A stretch of DNA of 64,000 nucleotides. It comes from Bacteroidales bacterium (lineage in GTDB: Bacteria; Bacteroidota; Bacteroidia; Bacteroidales; UBA3824). Position 1 is the first letter of the stretch. Every line of letters begins with the position of its first letter. This document shows positions 36,874 through 45,356 of this stretch, one piece after another. The stretch is taken from the NCBI GenBank assembly GCA_016293845.1, contig JAEDDH010000018.1, forward strand, positions 16,593 to 80,592, read 5' to 3'. The notes beneath the pieces are model-generated. The model saw only the letters and a list, made by a program, of their open reading frames with translations, did not search any database and was not told where the DNA came from. Both the position numbers and the translations under genes were made by a program.

Positions 36874-37778
36874 ATGAAAAAATCTTTTACACTAATTTTG
36901 ATGCTGCTTGCGGTTTTTGCATTATGCAGCACGGCTAAGGCCGCCGACTATACCGGCTATACTGAATTTGACAAAACAACTGGAGTGCTCACTTTCAAAG
37001 CCACCTCTGGGACTGTGTCTTCTTCGTCGGGTATTATTGTTGTTTACAAATTTGGCACAAGCAAGTTACCAACACAAGCTACATGTTTTATAAGTGCGAA
37101 AATCTTAAAGCATTACCGTCTTTTAAAAGCGTAGGCTCGCCCACCGATATCAGCTATATGTTTTACGGATGTGCCATTATTACTGGCGATTTAAACGTAA
37201 ACTTTATGGGAACGTTGTATTGTACCAATATGAGCTATGCGTTTTTCCGGCTGTTCTAAACTCAAAACTCTAAATATGCTGCCAATACCACCACTGTTTT
37301 CTTTGATATTATCAATACAGTCAACGCTTATAAGGTTAAAATTCATGATGGCAGCAATGTAGAAACTATTTACGCAGCACCCAATCAGCCACTTACCAAG
37401 CCTATCAAAAAAGGCTACACCGTACCTACAAGGTAGCCGGAGAAACCGACGATGTGGTAACACTTAAATACGGCGAGGAGGTACCCGCCAAAGAGAGCAC
37501 CAAAACTGGCTACACATTCTCGGGTTGGGACAACATTCCCGCCACGATGCCCGATAGCGACATTACTATCAAAGGTTCTTACAAATCTAACCAAACCACC
37601 CCCGTATCCTCTCTCACCGAAGCTCCAAGCATAAAAGTATGGTCATTCAATCACACCATCTACATCGAAACCGCTCCCGACAGCCAATACAAAATCATCT
37701 CACGATGAAATCCACCTTAATCAATCAGGCATCTTGCTTGTCGTTATTGAAAATCAATCGTTTAAGGTAACTATCTAA
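36874..37778 (+). pseudogene. Degraded BspA/InlB-repeat surface protein with T9SS-like tail
   Basis: The pieces of one gene appear in successive frames. They are: a signal peptide (MKKSFTLILMLLAVFALCST); a DUF285/BspA-like unit SYMFYKCENLKALPSF and later MFYGC (frame change before about 37077); a further unit GCSKLKTLNM (another change near 37247); a stretch ending KKGYTVPTR then stop; an InlB/Listeria-Bacteroides repeat with TGYTFSGWDN and KGSYK (37454-37600); and, after a last shift near 37703, a C-terminal sorting-domain-like end SGILLVVIENQSFKVTI (stop 37776-37778). At least four frame changes make it non-functional as written. It diverges from the YDG-repeat gene. Confidence 0.8.
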
Positions 37779-37833
37779 CCGTCTGGAAGACGGTACCTCA
37801 AAAAATGCAATATTTCATTTTAATAAATGTAAA

Positions 37834-37864
37834 TTTGCACTTTTGTTTTCATTCCCTAACTTTG
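37834..37864 (+). promoter_or_regulatory. Consensus promoter for the Hdr-like operon
   Basis: -33 TTTG (37834-37837), exactly 19 bp, -7 TAACTTTG (37857-37864). This is a full match to the Bacteroidetes sigma-A promoter, 25 bp upstream of the operon's first ATG (37890). Confidence 0.75.
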
Positions 37865-37889
37865 CACCGCAATAAAGGAATTGAATAAC

Positions 37890-38567
37890 ATGAAACTTAG
37901 CGAACGCTTAAAACAGGATATACGCTACGACGAATCGCTCAATGCGTGTATGAACTGCGGGATATGCACCTCGGTGTGTCCAGCGGCAGAATTTTCTGAT
38001 TACGACCCGCGTATCCTCCTCAATATTGTGCAAACTGAGGACGATGCCGAACTTGAAAAACTGCTCAAATCAGATTTCATTTGGCTGTGCGGTCAGTGTA
38101 TGAGTTGCAAAACTCGCTGCCCCCGCAACAATGTGCCCGGACTTATGATCAATGTGCTTCGCCGCTATTCGCAAGAACTTGGATATTTTACCGAATCTAA
38201 ACGCGGACGTCAGCAGTATGCACTCAACAAGGTGCTCAACGGCAATATTCTTGGCGCAGGCTACTGCATTATACCCGAAAGCGTAAAACCCGACCTTCAC
38301 CCCGAACAAGGTCCAGTGTGGGAATGGATCTATCGCAATCTCACTGAATTTTACGACCGTATGGGCGCAAACCTCCACAAACCCGGCGCAGGCGTGCTTC
38401 GCAAAATCGACGACAAAGACCTCAACGAAATCCGCCGTATTTTTGAGGAGACCGGCGCATTTGAGTTGCAAGATGCCATCAACAAATATTCGGAACAAAA
38501 AGCCGAAGACCTCGGTTACGACGATATGGATCAATATTTTGTTGATATTTTTAAAGGAAATGTGTAG
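37890..38567 (+). CDS. HdrC-like ferredoxin-type subunit (heterodisulfide-reductase-like)
   Basis: 225 residues from the ATG at 37890. Two 4Fe-4S motifs: Cys20-x2-Cys23-x2-Cys26-x3-Cys30 and Cys67-x2-Cys70-x2-Cys73-x3-Cys77, the classic HdrC arrangement. HdrC passes electrons between the flavin subunit HdrA and the catalytic HdrB. Bacteroidetes do not make the methanogen thiols CoM and CoB, so the substrate must differ. First gene of a five-gene set; the stop codon lies inside a palindromic repeat. Confidence 0.88.
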   Translation: MKLSERLKQDIRYDESLNACMNCGICTSVCPAAEFSDYDPRILLNIVQTEDDAELEKLLKSDFIWLCGQCMSCKTRCPRNNVPGLMINVLRRYSQELGYFTESKRGRQQYALNKVLNGNILGAGYCIIPESVKPDLHPEQGPVWEWIYRNLTEFYDRMGANLHKPGAGVLRKIDDKDLNEIRRIFEETGAFELQDAINKYSEQKAEDLGYDDMDQYFVDIFKGNV

Positions 38568-38592
38568 GGGCGTACCTCGTGTACGTCCGCCC
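38564..38592. repeat. GTAGRG-type palindromic repeat, copy 3
   Basis: GTAGGGGCGTAC (38564-38575), loop CTCGT, GTACGTCCGCCC (38581-38592). Eight inner pairs form (one G-U). The left end matches the other two copies; the right end has diverged. It overlaps the stop codon of the HdrC-like gene. Confidence 0.6.
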
Positions 38593-38623
38593 ATTTAATT
38601 AAAAATTTAAAGTTAAAAATTAC

Positions 38624-38654
38624 ATTATGCATTATGCATTAAGAATTATGCATT
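38624..38654. repeat. ATTATGCATT short repeats, locus 1
   Basis: Three copies of ATTATGCATT at 38624, 38631 and 38645. A second locus of the same unit lies at 61447-61477. It lies directly upstream of the HdrB-like ATG. Confidence 0.6.
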
Positions 38655-38660
38655 GAAAAT

Positions 38661-39719
38661 ATGAAAGAACCAATATATACCGTTAGCCGCGATTATCGCA
38701 AAGAAATCGCCGACGACAAATACTATTACGCTCGCAGTTGTATCCGTCAGAATTTTTTCCCGGGTTCTGAGGTAACATTCTTGCGCGTATTGAAAGAGAA
38801 TCTAGGTCGCGACATTTGGGACGACCCTCACCACACCACTTGCACCGGCATTGGATATCACTCTGATGTTGTGCCGTTCAACACAATTCAAACGGTGATA
38901 GCCCGTCAGTTTTCGCTTATGACCGAAAACGGATACGAAAACTTTGTGGCATCTTGCGTTACATCGTTTGGTATGTACATCGAAATTACCGAAACGTGGA
39001 AACACCATCCTGAGCAGTTGGAACAGATTCGCGAATTTCTCCGCAAGGCAACAGGTCGTGAGTTTATGATTCCCAAAAACATAGCCCACACATCCGACAT
39101 TGTGTACAAATTTCGTATGCGCATTGCCGAGCAGATGAAATATCCGCTTGTTAACCGCCGCACGGGACAGCCGCTCAAAATTGTTGACCACATCGGTTGC
39201 CATTACGCCAAGATGTTTCCCGACAAGGGCGAGGGCGGCGCCGAATTTACCCAAGTGCTGCAAGGTATGATTAAGGCGTGGGGAGGCGCAACGGTAGACT
39301 ATCCCGAACGTCGCCACTGCTGCGGATTTGGTTTCCGTCAATATGTGGTTCAGGCAAACCGTGGATATTCGGTATCAAACTCTAAAAAGAAGTTTGAAAG
39401 TATGCAGCCATACGAACCCGACGCAATACTCACCAACTGTCCGGGCTGCGCTATGTTTCTCGACCGTTGGCAGTTTGTAATCAGCGAAATGCACGGTATC
39501 CGTTACGGCAAAGACAACACCACAATACCAGTTTTTACCTACGAAGAAATGGCGGGACTTGTGCTCGGCTACGACCCTTGGGACCTCGGTCTTCAAATGC
39601 ACCAAATAGACCCCCGTCCATTCTTAGACAAAATTGGCATCCCCTACGACAACGACCGGATGTACAAAACCAAAACTGGCAAAATGATTGGCGAATATAC
39701 CCCACAACAAACGAAGTAA
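38661..39719 (+). CDS. HdrB-like subunit with two CCG (noncubane cluster) domains
   Basis: 352 residues. Two CCG-type cysteine sets that in HdrB hold noncubane [4Fe-4S] clusters and reduce disulfides. The first has ARSCIRQNFFPG, TTCTGIGYHSD and VASCVTSFG (partly degenerate); the second, complete set has DHIGCHYAKMF, RRHCCGFGFR and TNCPGCAMFLD. The N-terminal set lacks the full CCG pattern, so probably one catalytic cluster remains. It follows the HdrC-like gene after 93 bp containing repeats. Confidence 0.88.
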   Translation: MKEPIYTVSRDYRKEIADDKYYYARSCIRQNFFPGSEVTFLRVLKENLGRDIWDDPHHTTCTGIGYHSDVVPFNTIQTVIARQFSLMTENGYENFVASCVTSFGMYIEITETWKHHPEQLEQIREFLRKATGREFMIPKNIAHTSDIVYKFRMRIAEQMKYPLVNRRTGQPLKIVDHIGCHYAKMFPDKGEGGAEFTQVLQGMIKAWGGATVDYPERRHCCGFGFRQYVVQANRGYSVSNSKKKFESMQPYEPDAILTNCPGCAMFLDRWQFVISEMHGIRYGKDNTTIPVFTYEEMAGLVLGYDPWDLGLQMHQIDPRPFLDKIGIPYDNDRMYKTKTGKMIGEYTPQQTK

Positions 39720-39837
39720 ATTAGAAGGAACAATTAATTAACTTATATCCTAATAGTAAAAATGATATTAAAAAGTGTTTCTCTACATATTATCCGCTTT
39801 ACATTAACCGACAAAGATTTTGAACAATAATATATCA

Positions 39838-40854
39838 ATGAAAAACATAGTAATAATAGGCGGCGGAATAGCAGGTGTAGAAACAGCCTGCACACTTGCT
39901 GAAAGCGGCAACCGCGTTACAATTATAGAACGTACAGGCGACATCGGCGGAAAACTCAACCGCTGGTACTGCCTTTTCCCAGATTTCAAAAAGGCTGACG
40001 AAATCAAAAAATACCTCAAAGAGCGCATAGCCAAATTTGATATCGAATTGAAACTAAACTCTGAGGTAGACAAGGCCGAACGCAATGGCAATCAATGGTA
40101 TATCTACACCGGCAACGTGCGTTATACCGCTGATGCTGTGGTAATTGCCACTGGATACGAACTTTTTGACGCCACCCGCAAGGAGGAACTCGGATACAAG
40201 ATTTACGACAATGTTATTACCCAAGGCGACCTTGAAGACAAGTTTCGTGCAGGTGATTTTAAAACCACTTTGGGCGAAAATCCCAAACGTGTGGCAATTG
40301 TGCACTGCGTGGGTTCGCGCGACGAAAAATGTCACAACCTCTACTGCTCCAAAGTGTGCTGCGTAACGGGCGTTAAGCAGGCTATCGAGTTGAGCAAATT
40401 TTTGCCCGAAACTCAGATTTTCTGCTACTATATGGACCTCCGTATGTACGACAAGCATTTTGAAGAACTTTACCGCACCGCTCAGGAGCATCACAACATA
40501 CAGTTTATCCGTGGACGTGTGTCGGAGGTGTCGCAAACTCCCGACAATCGTCTTGCCATCAAAACCGAAGACACACTTTCGGGTCGCCCGATGAAAATGA
40601 AACTCGATATGCTTGTGCTTCTTGCCGGAATGGACACCAAGAAACATAACAAAAAAGTGTCGGAGTTGTTTGACGTTGAGCGCGAAGAATCAGGATTTCT
40701 CAAATCCAAAGATTTCCACATTGGTGCAGGCATACTTTCGCAAAAAGGCGTTTTTGCCGCTGGATGTTGCATTTCGCCAATGTCGATAAAAGAGACCATC
40801 GAAAATGCCCGCAGCAGTGCGGTGCAAATCAATCAATACCTTAAAACTCTGTAA
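39838..40854 (+). CDS. HdrA/QmoA-like FAD oxidoreductase
   Basis: 338 residues from the ATG at 39838; earlier in-frame start codons add only six residues. FAD-binding NIVIIGGGIAGVETACTLA and a second signature, RTGDIGGKL, are clear. The segment HCVGSRDEKCHNLYCSKVCC is the hallmark Cys-rich loop of HdrA/QmoA. It is about half the length of methanogen HdrA and lacks that enzyme's extra ferredoxin domains, so it is closer in size to QmoA. It probably splits or relays electron pairs from NAD(P)H or a partner dehydrogenase. The next gene starts 3 bp later. Confidence 0.87.
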   Translation: MKNIVIIGGGIAGVETACTLAESGNRVTIIERTGDIGGKLNRWYCLFPDFKKADEIKKYLKERIAKFDIELKLNSEVDKAERNGNQWYIYTGNVRYTADAVVIATGYELFDATRKEELGYKIYDNVITQGDLEDKFRAGDFKTTLGENPKRVAIVHCVGSRDEKCHNLYCSKVCCVTGVKQAIELSKFLPETQIFCYYMDLRMYDKHFEELYRTAQEHHNIQFIRGRVSEVSQTPDNRLAIKTEDTLSGRPMKMKLDMLVLLAGMDTKKHNKKVSELFDVEREESGFLKSKDFHIGAGILSQKGVFAAGCCISPMSIKETIENARSSAVQINQYLKTL

Positions 40855-40857
40855 GAT

Positions 40858-41199
40858 ATGGATTTCGGATTCTCTACATTAGAAGCCCGCTCGATAGATT
40901 TCGACAAGTTCGACGGAAGGATTCTCCGCTACGTGCTTCAATACGAGCCGTCGCTGTTGGTATGCCTTTCGTGCGGAGGCTGCACAGCCACTTGCAGCGC
41001 GGGAAACCTCACCGATTTTAATATCCGCCGTTTGCAACTTATGCTACGTCGCGGCGAGGTAGAAAACCTCCAAACCGAAATCAACAAATGTATGCTCTGC
41101 GGAAAATGCCTTTTGGTGTGTCCGCGCGGAGTTAACCTGCGAAACGTGGTTATGCTTATCAAAAAAGCCCTCGTTCACTTTAAAAATCAGGAGAAATAG
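40858..41199 (+). CDS. Small two-[4Fe-4S] ferredoxin-type subunit (HdrC-like)
   Basis: 113 residues with Cys36/39/42/46 and Cys78/81/84/88, two CxxCxxCxxxC sites in an HdrC-like helical frame (CLSCGGCTATC, CMLCGKCLLVC). It is a second, shorter HdrC in the same operon, positioned to link the flavoprotein encoded upstream to the membrane subunit encoded 2 bp downstream. Confidence 0.88.
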   Translation: MDFGFSTLEARSIDFDKFDGRILRYVLQYEPSLLVCLSCGGCTATCSAGNLTDFNIRRLQLMLRRGEVENLQTEINKCMLCGKCLLVCPRGVNLRNVVMLIKKALVHFKNQEK

Positions 41200-41201
41200 C
41201 A

Positions 41202-42983
41202 ATGGAATTCAAAGATATTTTTTTCTATCCCTTTTTAATTGGCACAGTATACCTCTTTGCCGTGGTTATCTGGAGGTTTGCCAAGTGGTTTTTGGGACTT
41301 AGCAAAATCGACAAAATCCGTGTGCGCATAGGATTGTTTTCTAAAAAGACACTCAAATCTATTTGGGAGAGCATCCGCGAAGGATTGTTGCACCGTAATG
41401 TATTCCGCAACAATAAGTTGCTCGGATATATGCACATGTCGTTGGCGTTTGGATGGTTTTTGCTCATTGTGGTAGGCCATTTTGAGGCGTCGAGTTACCA
41501 CGGGTCAATGTTTTTTCCGTTTCAACATTCAATATTTTTCCGCTATTATGTAACTGATAATGTGGATTTTCCTGGGCACGTTTTCTTTTCTTACGCAATG
41601 GAAATACTCTTATTATTTGTGCTCAGTGGCGTAATGCTGGCTTATTTCAAACGTTTCCGCAGCAAGGCTTTTGGCATGAAACGCACCACACGTATGCGCT
41701 ACGGCGACCGCATTGGTCTTACTGCACTCTGGATGATTTTCCCCACAAGGTTTCTTTGCGAAACTTTTACCGCGGGCGTTTATCACAATGGAAGTCCCAT
41801 CTTCAACCATATAGGCGACGCGTTTGCTTCGTTGGGCAATCTTCAACCATGGCTCAATCCGCTGTGGCTCTTATATTCAATTGTGCTCGGAGTGTTTTTT
41901 GTGGCAATGCCTTACACAAGGTATATGCACATTTTTGCCGAAATCAACTTGATTTTCTTGCGCAATTGGGGCGTAACGCTCAAAGAACGCCGCGTAAACA
42001 CTTACACATTGGCTCAGGTTTACAGTTGTTCGCGCTGCGGTATCTGTATCGATGCCTGCCAGTTGAACCTTGCCGGAATTAAAAACTCGCAATCGGTTTA
42101 CGTGCTCAAAAATATCCGCAACAAGAACCTCACCGACGAAGTGCTTTTCAACTGCCTTATCTGCGGCAAATGTCAGGAGGCGTGTCCTGTGGGTATCGAC
42201 GTAAACAAACTGCGTATTACTCAGCGTATTGAAACCACACGTCAGTACAATTCAAGTTACGACTATCTCAAAACCTCTGTGGCTAAAAAAACCGACATTG
42301 TTTACTTTGCCGGCTGTATGACTCACCTTACACCAGCCATCAAAAAGTCTATGCTTCAAATACTTGACGCCGCTGGTGAAAACTATTGGTTTATGGACGA
42401 ACACAAGGCTCCATGCTGCGGACGTCCGCTTATGACCGCCGGACAGTTTGACGCCGCCCAAAAACTTATCGACACCAACACCAAGATGATTTTGGATTCG
42501 GGCGCAAAAAAATTGCTCGTTACCTGTCCTATATGTTATAAGGTGTTTAAAGAGGATTACCAATTGCCCAACGTTGAGGTTGTACACCATTCAGAATATA
42601 TTCTCGACCTTGTTAAGCAAGGCAAAATCACACTCAAAGCCTCCGACCAAAAGGTGGTTTATCACGACCCCTGCGAGCTTGGACGTGGCAGCGGCATCTA
42701 CGCTCAACCCCGCGAACTTCTGTCGCAGAGCGTAACTGTAAAACCTATAGCCCACGAACGCGAAAAAGCTCTTTGCTGTGGTGGTTCGCTATCAAATCTC
42801 AAAATCTCAATGGACGAACGCAGCGTGCTCTCCGCCCAAGTGATGAACGAGTTTGCATCCTACAACCCCGACTACGTGGTAACCTCCTGCCCCCTCTGCA
42901 AAAAGACCTTCGCCAAAACGGATATCCTTCCTGTAAAAGATTTGGCAGAAGTGGTGGTGGAGAATCTTACTCCCCGTTCATGA
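41202..42983 (+). CDS. Membrane-bound HdrD/GlcF-like iron-sulfur protein
   Basis: 593 residues. About five N-terminal membrane spans (residues 5-25, 75-95, 125-150, 165-190, 222-245) resemble the cytochrome-b-like NarI/HdrE module. Two 4Fe-4S sites follow (CSRCGICIDACQLN and CLICGKCQEACPVG), then two CCG domains (FAGCMTHLTPA with APCCGRPLM and VTCPICYKV; HDPCELGRGSG with ALCCGGSLSN and VTSCPLCKKTF). This is an HdrE-HdrD fusion-like layout that could connect the soluble subunits to the menaquinone pool. Its 3' end overlaps the convergent broken lipoprotein gene by 16 bp. Confidence 0.88.
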   Translation: MEFKDIFFYPFLIGTVYLFAVVIWRFAKWFLGLSKIDKIRVRIGLFSKKTLKSIWESIREGLLHRNVFRNNKLLGYMHMSLAFGWFLLIVVGHFEASSYHGSMFFPFQHSIFFRYYVTDNVDFPGHVFFSYAMEILLLFVLSGVMLAYFKRFRSKAFGMKRTTRMRYGDRIGLTALWMIFPTRFLCETFTAGVYHNGSPIFNHIGDAFASLGNLQPWLNPLWLLYSIVLGVFFVAMPYTRYMHIFAEINLIFLRNWGVTLKERRVNTYTLAQVYSCSRCGICIDACQLNLAGIKNSQSVYVLKNIRNKNLTDEVLFNCLICGKCQEACPVGIDVNKLRITQRIETTRQYNSSYDYLKTSVAKKTDIVYFAGCMTHLTPAIKKSMLQILDAAGENYWFMDEHKAPCCGRPLMTAGQFDAAQKLIDTNTKMILDSGAKKLLVTCPICYKVFKEDYQLPNVEVVHHSEYILDLVKQGKITLKASDQKVVYHDPCELGRGSGIYAQPRELLSQSVTVKPIAHEREKALCCGGSLSNLKISMDERSVLSAQVMNEFASYNPDYVVTSCPLCKKTFAKTDILPVKDLAEVVVENLTPRS

Positions 42984-43570
42984 ACTTATCGCCTTTGATT
43001 TGTCGGATGCGCTTGCGGGCATAGTTGAGAGCCACGCTGTCGTCGCTGAGGTCAACCAACTGGGAGAGGTATTCAGCCTCTTTCGTGGTGTTTTTGAGCA
43101 TTTTGTAACAGGTGCTTATTCGGTACGACAGCGCGGCATCCATATCACTTATGCTCTTGATTTTGAGATAGTAGTCGAGAGCCTTGCGCCAATTTTTGTT
43201 TTCGTAATATTCTGCTATACTGTAATATATAGTTTTAAGAGAGGTGGGATTGGGTTGTATATAATCAACAGCGCGTTTAAGGTTTTAAGAGACAGTCAAT
43301 TGCCTCGCTCACGCTATCCATAGCCATTAAGTTTTGCGCAAGGTTGACCCTATTGGTCTGATTAAGAATATTTTTGTTGAAAAGTAATTTTTGATAAAAA
43401 AGTTGTGTTTCGGGGTCGGCGTTGGCCTTTTTCAGACTTCGGGTAAGTAGAAAGAGGTCTCTTTCGAGCGAGTCGGGATTCAGCACCGAAAGGCAAATCT
43501 CATTACATTTTTTGTAACAACCTCTGTTGAAATATTACCGCAAAAAAGCAATAATAAAGGTGTGTTTCAT
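42968..43570 (-). pseudogene. TPR-containing lipoprotein gene broken by three frameshifts
   Basis: From the ATG at 43568-43570, MKHTFIIAF starts a lipoprotein signal, and CGNISTEVVT follows after one frame change in a T6 run. A second change in an A6 run gives CNEICLSVLNPDSLERDLFL, and a third in an AAAA run (near 43286) gives RAVDYIQPNPTSLKTIYYSI and a TPR-like part KNWRKALDYYLKIKSISD, ending FMNGE at 42968. All three shifts sit in short homopolymers. Its promoter is a full consensus match, so loss is recent, reversible or artefactual. Confidence 0.75.
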
Positions 43571-43593
43571 ATTCTTAGGATTTATTTTTTTGG

Positions 43594-43624
43594 CAAATAT
43601 ATGGATAGTTTTGTAACAATCAAA
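43594..43624 (-). promoter_or_regulatory. Consensus promoter of the broken TPR lipoprotein gene
   Basis: Minus strand: -33 TTTG (43621-43624), 19-bp spacer, -7 TATATTTG (43594-43601). It overlaps the divergent cmk promoter. Confidence 0.65.
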
Positions 43625-43641
43625 AATAATATCTACATTTA
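43610..43641 (+). promoter_or_regulatory. Promoter for cmk
   Basis: -33 TTTG (43610-43613), 20-bp spacer, -7 TACATTTA (43634-43641, one mismatch in the last base), 30 bp upstream of cmk. Confidence 0.5.
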
Positions 43642-43671
43642 CGCCGAAAAAATCAACTCGACTATACAATA

Positions 43672-44373
43672 ATGAAACCCATACAAATTGCAATTGACGG
43701 ACATTCGTCGTGCGGAAAGAGCACTTTGGCTAAATCGCTTGCCGCACATCTCGGATTCCTCTATATCGACACTGGCGCAATGTACCGCGCACTTACTCTC
43801 TATGCACTTAGAAACAATATTATCGCCGACGGTGGCGCTCCCGATGAGGAGTTGCTCCGTAAGCATATCTATAATATAGAGGTGTCGTTTAAGCGTATGC
43901 CCGACGGCACTATGCACACTTTGCTCAACAACGAAGACGTTGAAAAAACTATCCGCACTGTGGAAATTTCGCGTAATGTGAGCGCAATCAGCGCAATAGC
44001 ATTTGTGCGCGAGGTGATGGTAGATTTGCAGCGCAAACTATCTGAAAACAGTTCGGTGGTGATGGACGGTCGCGACATTGGCACTGTGGTATTCCCAAAT
44101 GCCGATTTAAAAATTTTTGTAACAGCATCGCCCGAAGTACGCGCACAACGCCGCTACCAAGAACTCATTGCCAAAGGAGACAACGTTTCGTATCAAGATG
44201 TTTTCGACAGCCTTGTTAAGCGCGACAAAATTGACACCACCCGCGAGGCATCGCCCCTTCGTATGGCCGACGACGCTGTGCTTGTTGACAATTCTGAAAT
44301 GACAATCGAAGAGCAGTTTCAGCACGTTCTCAACCTTGTGCAGAATCTTGCTGCATATAAGCCACTTACATAG
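43672..44373 (+). CDS. cmk: Cytidylate kinase
   Basis: It phosphorylates CMP and dCMP with ATP. 233 residues. The P-loop IAIDGHSSCGKSTLAKSLA lies near residues 6-24, followed by YIDTGAMYRALTLYAL (CMP binding), MDGRDIGTVVFPNADLKIF, and KRDKIDTTREASPL (Arg-rich lid). The order cmk-ispH is common in bacteria; ispH begins 2 bp after the stop. Confidence 0.95.
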   Translation: MKPIQIAIDGHSSCGKSTLAKSLAAHLGFLYIDTGAMYRALTLYALRNNIIADGGAPDEELLRKHIYNIEVSFKRMPDGTMHTLLNNEDVEKTIRTVEISRNVSAISAIAFVREVMVDLQRKLSENSSVVMDGRDIGTVVFPNADLKIFVTASPEVRAQRRYQELIAKGDNVSYQDVFDSLVKRDKIDTTREASPLRMADDAVLVDNSEMTIEEQFQHVLNLVQNLAAYKPLT

Positions 44374-44375
44374 AG

Positions 44376-45257
44376 ATGATTATCGACATTGATCAAAACG
44401 CAGGTTTTTGTTTTGGTGTTACCAACGCTATCAAAAAGGCGGAAGACGAGATTGCCAAAAGCGGTTCGCTCCTCTGTCTTGGCGAAATGGTGCACAATCA
44501 AGAAGAAACCCAACGGCTTACCGATCTTGGAATGAAAACCCTTTCGTACGATGATTTCCGTACAACGCATTATGCCACAGTGCTTTTGCGGGCTCACGGC
44601 GAACCACCGTCCACTTACGATATAGCCTCTGCCAATCATATCAATGTTATTGATGCCACTTGTCCGATAGTATTGCGGTTGCACAAATTGATTTACGAAA
44701 ATACATTGAAATATCCTGAGTCTCAGACTATTATTTTTGGTAAAAAAGATCACGCCGAAGTGGTTGGGCTTGTTGGGCAGGTTCGTAAAGGAGGTGTGGT
44801 GGTGATTTCGTCGATAGGTGAAATCGACAGCATTGATTTTACAAAAGATATATTGCTATATTCGCAAACCACAATGAGTTATGAATCTTACGAGGCTCTT
44901 GCCGCCGAAATTGACAGCCGTGTTAACAAAGAGGGTAACAATGTGAAATTCTTGAAATTCAATACTATATGTTCAAGCGTTAAAAACCGGGTAAGCAACC
45001 TCGACGAATATGTAAGGCGGTTTGACGCAGTTCTTTTTGTGGCGGGAGCCAACAGCAGCAATGGACGTTATCTATTTTCGGCTTGTCAAAAAGCCAATCC
45101 TCGTACCTATTATATCTCTCAAATAGAGGAAGTTATGCCCGAAATGCTACAAGGTGTCCAGCGCCTTGGAATTACAGGAGCCACCAGCACACCAAAATGG
45201 CTTTTGCAAAGCGTTGGCAAGGCTGCTCTTGACGTTAACGGCTGCGCAAAAAGTTAA
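44376..45257 (+). CDS. ispH: 4-hydroxy-3-methylbut-2-enyl diphosphate reductase
   Basis: The last step of the MEP isoprenoid pathway, a [4Fe-4S] enzyme producing IPP and DMAPP. 293 residues. Cluster cysteines are visible at NAGFCFGV (Cys12), DATCPIV and FNTICSSVKNRV; the substrate loop is FVAGANSSNGRYLF. It is co-transcribed with cmk, and a terminator follows 17 bp downstream. Confidence 0.95.
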   Translation: MIIDIDQNAGFCFGVTNAIKKAEDEIAKSGSLLCLGEMVHNQEETQRLTDLGMKTLSYDDFRTTHYATVLLRAHGEPPSTYDIASANHINVIDATCPIVLRLHKLIYENTLKYPESQTIIFGKKDHAEVVGLVGQVRKGGVVVISSIGEIDSIDFTKDILLYSQTTMSYESYEALAAEIDSRVNKEGNNVKFLKFNTICSSVKNRVSNLDEYVRRFDAVLFVAGANSSNGRYLFSACQKANPRTYYISQIEEVMPEMLQGVQRLGITGATSTPKWLLQSVGKAALDVNGCAKS

Positions 45258-45274
45258 ATAAAGTTAAATTCATA

Positions 45275-45310
45275 CCGTTATAAATTCAAATAGCGGCTTT
45301 TATTTTTTTA
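45275..45310 (+). terminator. Rho-independent terminator after ispH
   Basis: CCGTTAT (45275-45281) pairs with ATAGCGG (45290-45296), one G-U, loop of 8, followed by a T-rich tract. Confidence 0.6.
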
Positions 45311-45326
45311 TGGAAGTTAATTATTA

Positions 45327-45334
45327 TACTTTTG
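45327..45334 (+). promoter_or_regulatory. -7 promoter box for gpsA
   Basis: TACTTTTG matches TAnnTTTG exactly, 22 bp upstream of the gpsA ATG; the -33 position reads TTT. Confidence 0.5.
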
Positions 45335-45356
45335 CATTAATATAAAAAATAAATAA

